From: Chloroflexota bacterium
Lineage (GTDB): Bacteria > Chloroflexota > Dehalococcoidia > Lucifugimonadales > CATQGZ01
Direction of reading: 5' to 3'
Assembly (NCBI GenBank): GCA_027624995.1
Contig: JAQBTI010000114.1
Span: forward strand, 1 to 7,356
DNA length: 7,356 bases
Below are positions 6,815 through 7,356 of this stretch, one piece after another; within the stretch, counting starts at the first letter, position 1, and each line of letters opens with the position of its first letter. The notes under the pieces were generated by a model, which saw nothing but the letters and a program-made list of their open reading frames with translations, ran no database searches and was not told the DNA's origin. The translations under genes were made by a program, and so were the position numbers.

Positions 6815-7100
6815 CACGTGGTCGCGGGCTCTGGACTGCCTCTTGCCGGCCTCTGAGCCACTCGGTGCACGCCGGATGGACTGACAGAAAGACGGTCGAT
6901 CCGTCCTTCGCGGCGGCAAGAGGTCACGCGACCAACGAGACCGGAATCGACCCCAGCGGCGGCGAGTTCTTCCCGTTCCGATCCCCGCTGGCCCTCACAC
7001 TACTGTCACGGTGAAGGTCGCCTTCCTCACGATTTCCTCATGAGGGTCAGACTAGCATCCACTGGTAGAGCCTGCATTCACGGCGCGGCGTCACGGCGCC

Positions 7101-7107
7101 GAGGAGG
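7101..7107 (+). promoter_or_regulatory. Strong Shine-Dalgarno without a standard start codon
   Basis: GAGGAGG is followed after 7 nt by an in-frame GTA (7115-7117). The next ATG is at 7130, 22 nt away, which is too far for normal initiation. The site suggests that the downstream gene originally began at the GTA position, perhaps with GTG. Confidence 0.4.
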
Positions 7108-7114
7108 AAATACG

Positions 7115-7312
7115 GTAACTTCCACCAGAATGAGGATTTTGCGATTGCTATCGGTAATCGCGCCCGTCTTGTTCCTCGGCGGCGTCGACGCTCTACGTCA
7201 AACAGCCTTTGACGATCAGCCCTACTTCTTGCCGGGCGTACTTGGCTTCGTCGTTACGTACGCCGCCATCACCCTGGCGGTCTTCACAGAGGTTACGTCA
7301 ATAGGTGTGTAA
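7115..7312 (+). pseudogene. Truncated membrane-protein N-terminus, sensor histidine kinase-like
   Basis: The reading frame gives a short basic start (TSTRMRILRLL), then two hydrophobic segments: LLSVIAPVLFLGGVDAL and FLPGVLGFVVTYAAITLAVF. They are separated by a short polar loop, and the frame stops at TAA 7310-7312 after EVTSIGV. This layout (Arg-rich start, helix, loop of about 15 residues, helix) resembles the membrane anchor of some Chloroflexota sensor histidine kinases. There it would continue into a linker helix and GAF or kinase domains, which are absent here. The start is doubtful: the good ribosome site faces GTA 7115, the nearest ATG is 7130 (60 residues), and an ATG at 7040 gives 90 residues without a ribosome site. 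Most likely a remnant of a larger gene cut by rearrangement. It could instead be a genuine small two-helix membrane protein. The family guess is by resemblance only. Confidence 0.4.
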
Positions 7313-7318
7313 ACGACA

Positions 7319-7356
7319 TCAGGCGGCGACCTCCTCAACGATAGCCTCGATGGCCA
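7319..7356 (-). CDS. C-terminal end of an unidentified gene running out of the window
   Basis: On the minus strand the frame from the window edge reads AIEAIVEEVAA and then TGA (7319-7321). It is an acidic, helical tail of the kind seen at bacterial protein C-termini. Eleven codons are too few to name a family. It would be convergent with the membrane-protein remnant, six bases away. The frame could also be chance. Confidence 0.3.
   Translation of the reverse strand, partial: AIEAIVEEVAA

Larger units (their letters stand above)
6706..7114. other. Non-coding or degenerate region with hairpin
   Basis: No gene can be supported here. A plus-strand frame from GTG 6739 to 7014 (91 codons) has no ribosome site, no hydrophobic pattern and no recognisable family. 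A plus frame from ATG 7040 enters the membrane-protein remnant, but its first 25 codons look non-coding and have no Shine-Dalgarno. Minus-strand frames are short. The region holds the hairpin at 6772-6814, the 10-bp palindrome CCTCATGAGG (7036-7045), and two copies of TCACGGCGC (7078-7086, 7091-7099) next to a CGGCGC/GCGCCG inverted repeat. Confidence 0.5.

Noticed and set aside
6739..7014. 91-codon plus-strand frame from GTG 6739
   Set aside because: No ribosome site and no recognisable domain, and it crosses the hairpin at 6772-6814.

Overview
The window looks like chromosomal DNA from an uncultivated, GC-rich bacterium (roughly 58-60% G+C by eye). The protein families (a VPS10/BNR propeller, a large beta-lactamase-fold serine hydrolase, a DUF4091 glycosidase-like protein, and a two-helix membrane N-terminus like some sensor kinases) recall marine or soil Chloroflexota such as SAR202. 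That placement is from memory of family resemblance, not a search. No tRNA, rRNA, CRISPR array, IS element or phage gene is visible.

Layout. Positions 1-409 are mostly non-coding, apart from a doubtful 55-residue ORF on the plus strand (121-288). A 1060-residue Asp-box (BNR) beta-propeller protein fills 410-3592 on the minus strand. A 240-bp divergent intergenic region (3593-3832) carries a near-consensus sigma70-type promoter pointing right, a weaker extended -10 pointing left, and a 19-bp imperfect palindrome between them. A class C beta-lactamase-like serine hydrolase follows on the plus strand (3833-4894). Facing it across 59 bp is a DUF4091/GH123-like protein on the minus strand (4954-6480). 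The N-terminal 60 residues of that protein are present just upstream in another frame (6516-6695), and one missing base in a purine-rich run restores a 580-residue protein. The last 660 bp hold a strong imperfect hairpin (6772-6814), a truncated membrane-protein N-terminus with a good ribosome binding site but no proper start codon (7115-7312), and the last 11 codons of a minus-strand gene that leaves the window.

How the genes may work together. A BNR propeller, a serine hydrolase/esterase and a DUF4091 protein would fit degradation or remodelling of glycans or glycoconjugates. Only the first two share a control region. None of the three has a visible signal peptide, so they are predicted cytoplasmic as read. 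The shared pathway is inference from neighbourhood.

No clearly new biological system is visible. The strongest observations are the frameshifted DUF4091 gene, the palindrome between divergent promoters, and the signs of gene decay (or sequencing error) concentrated in 6480-7312.
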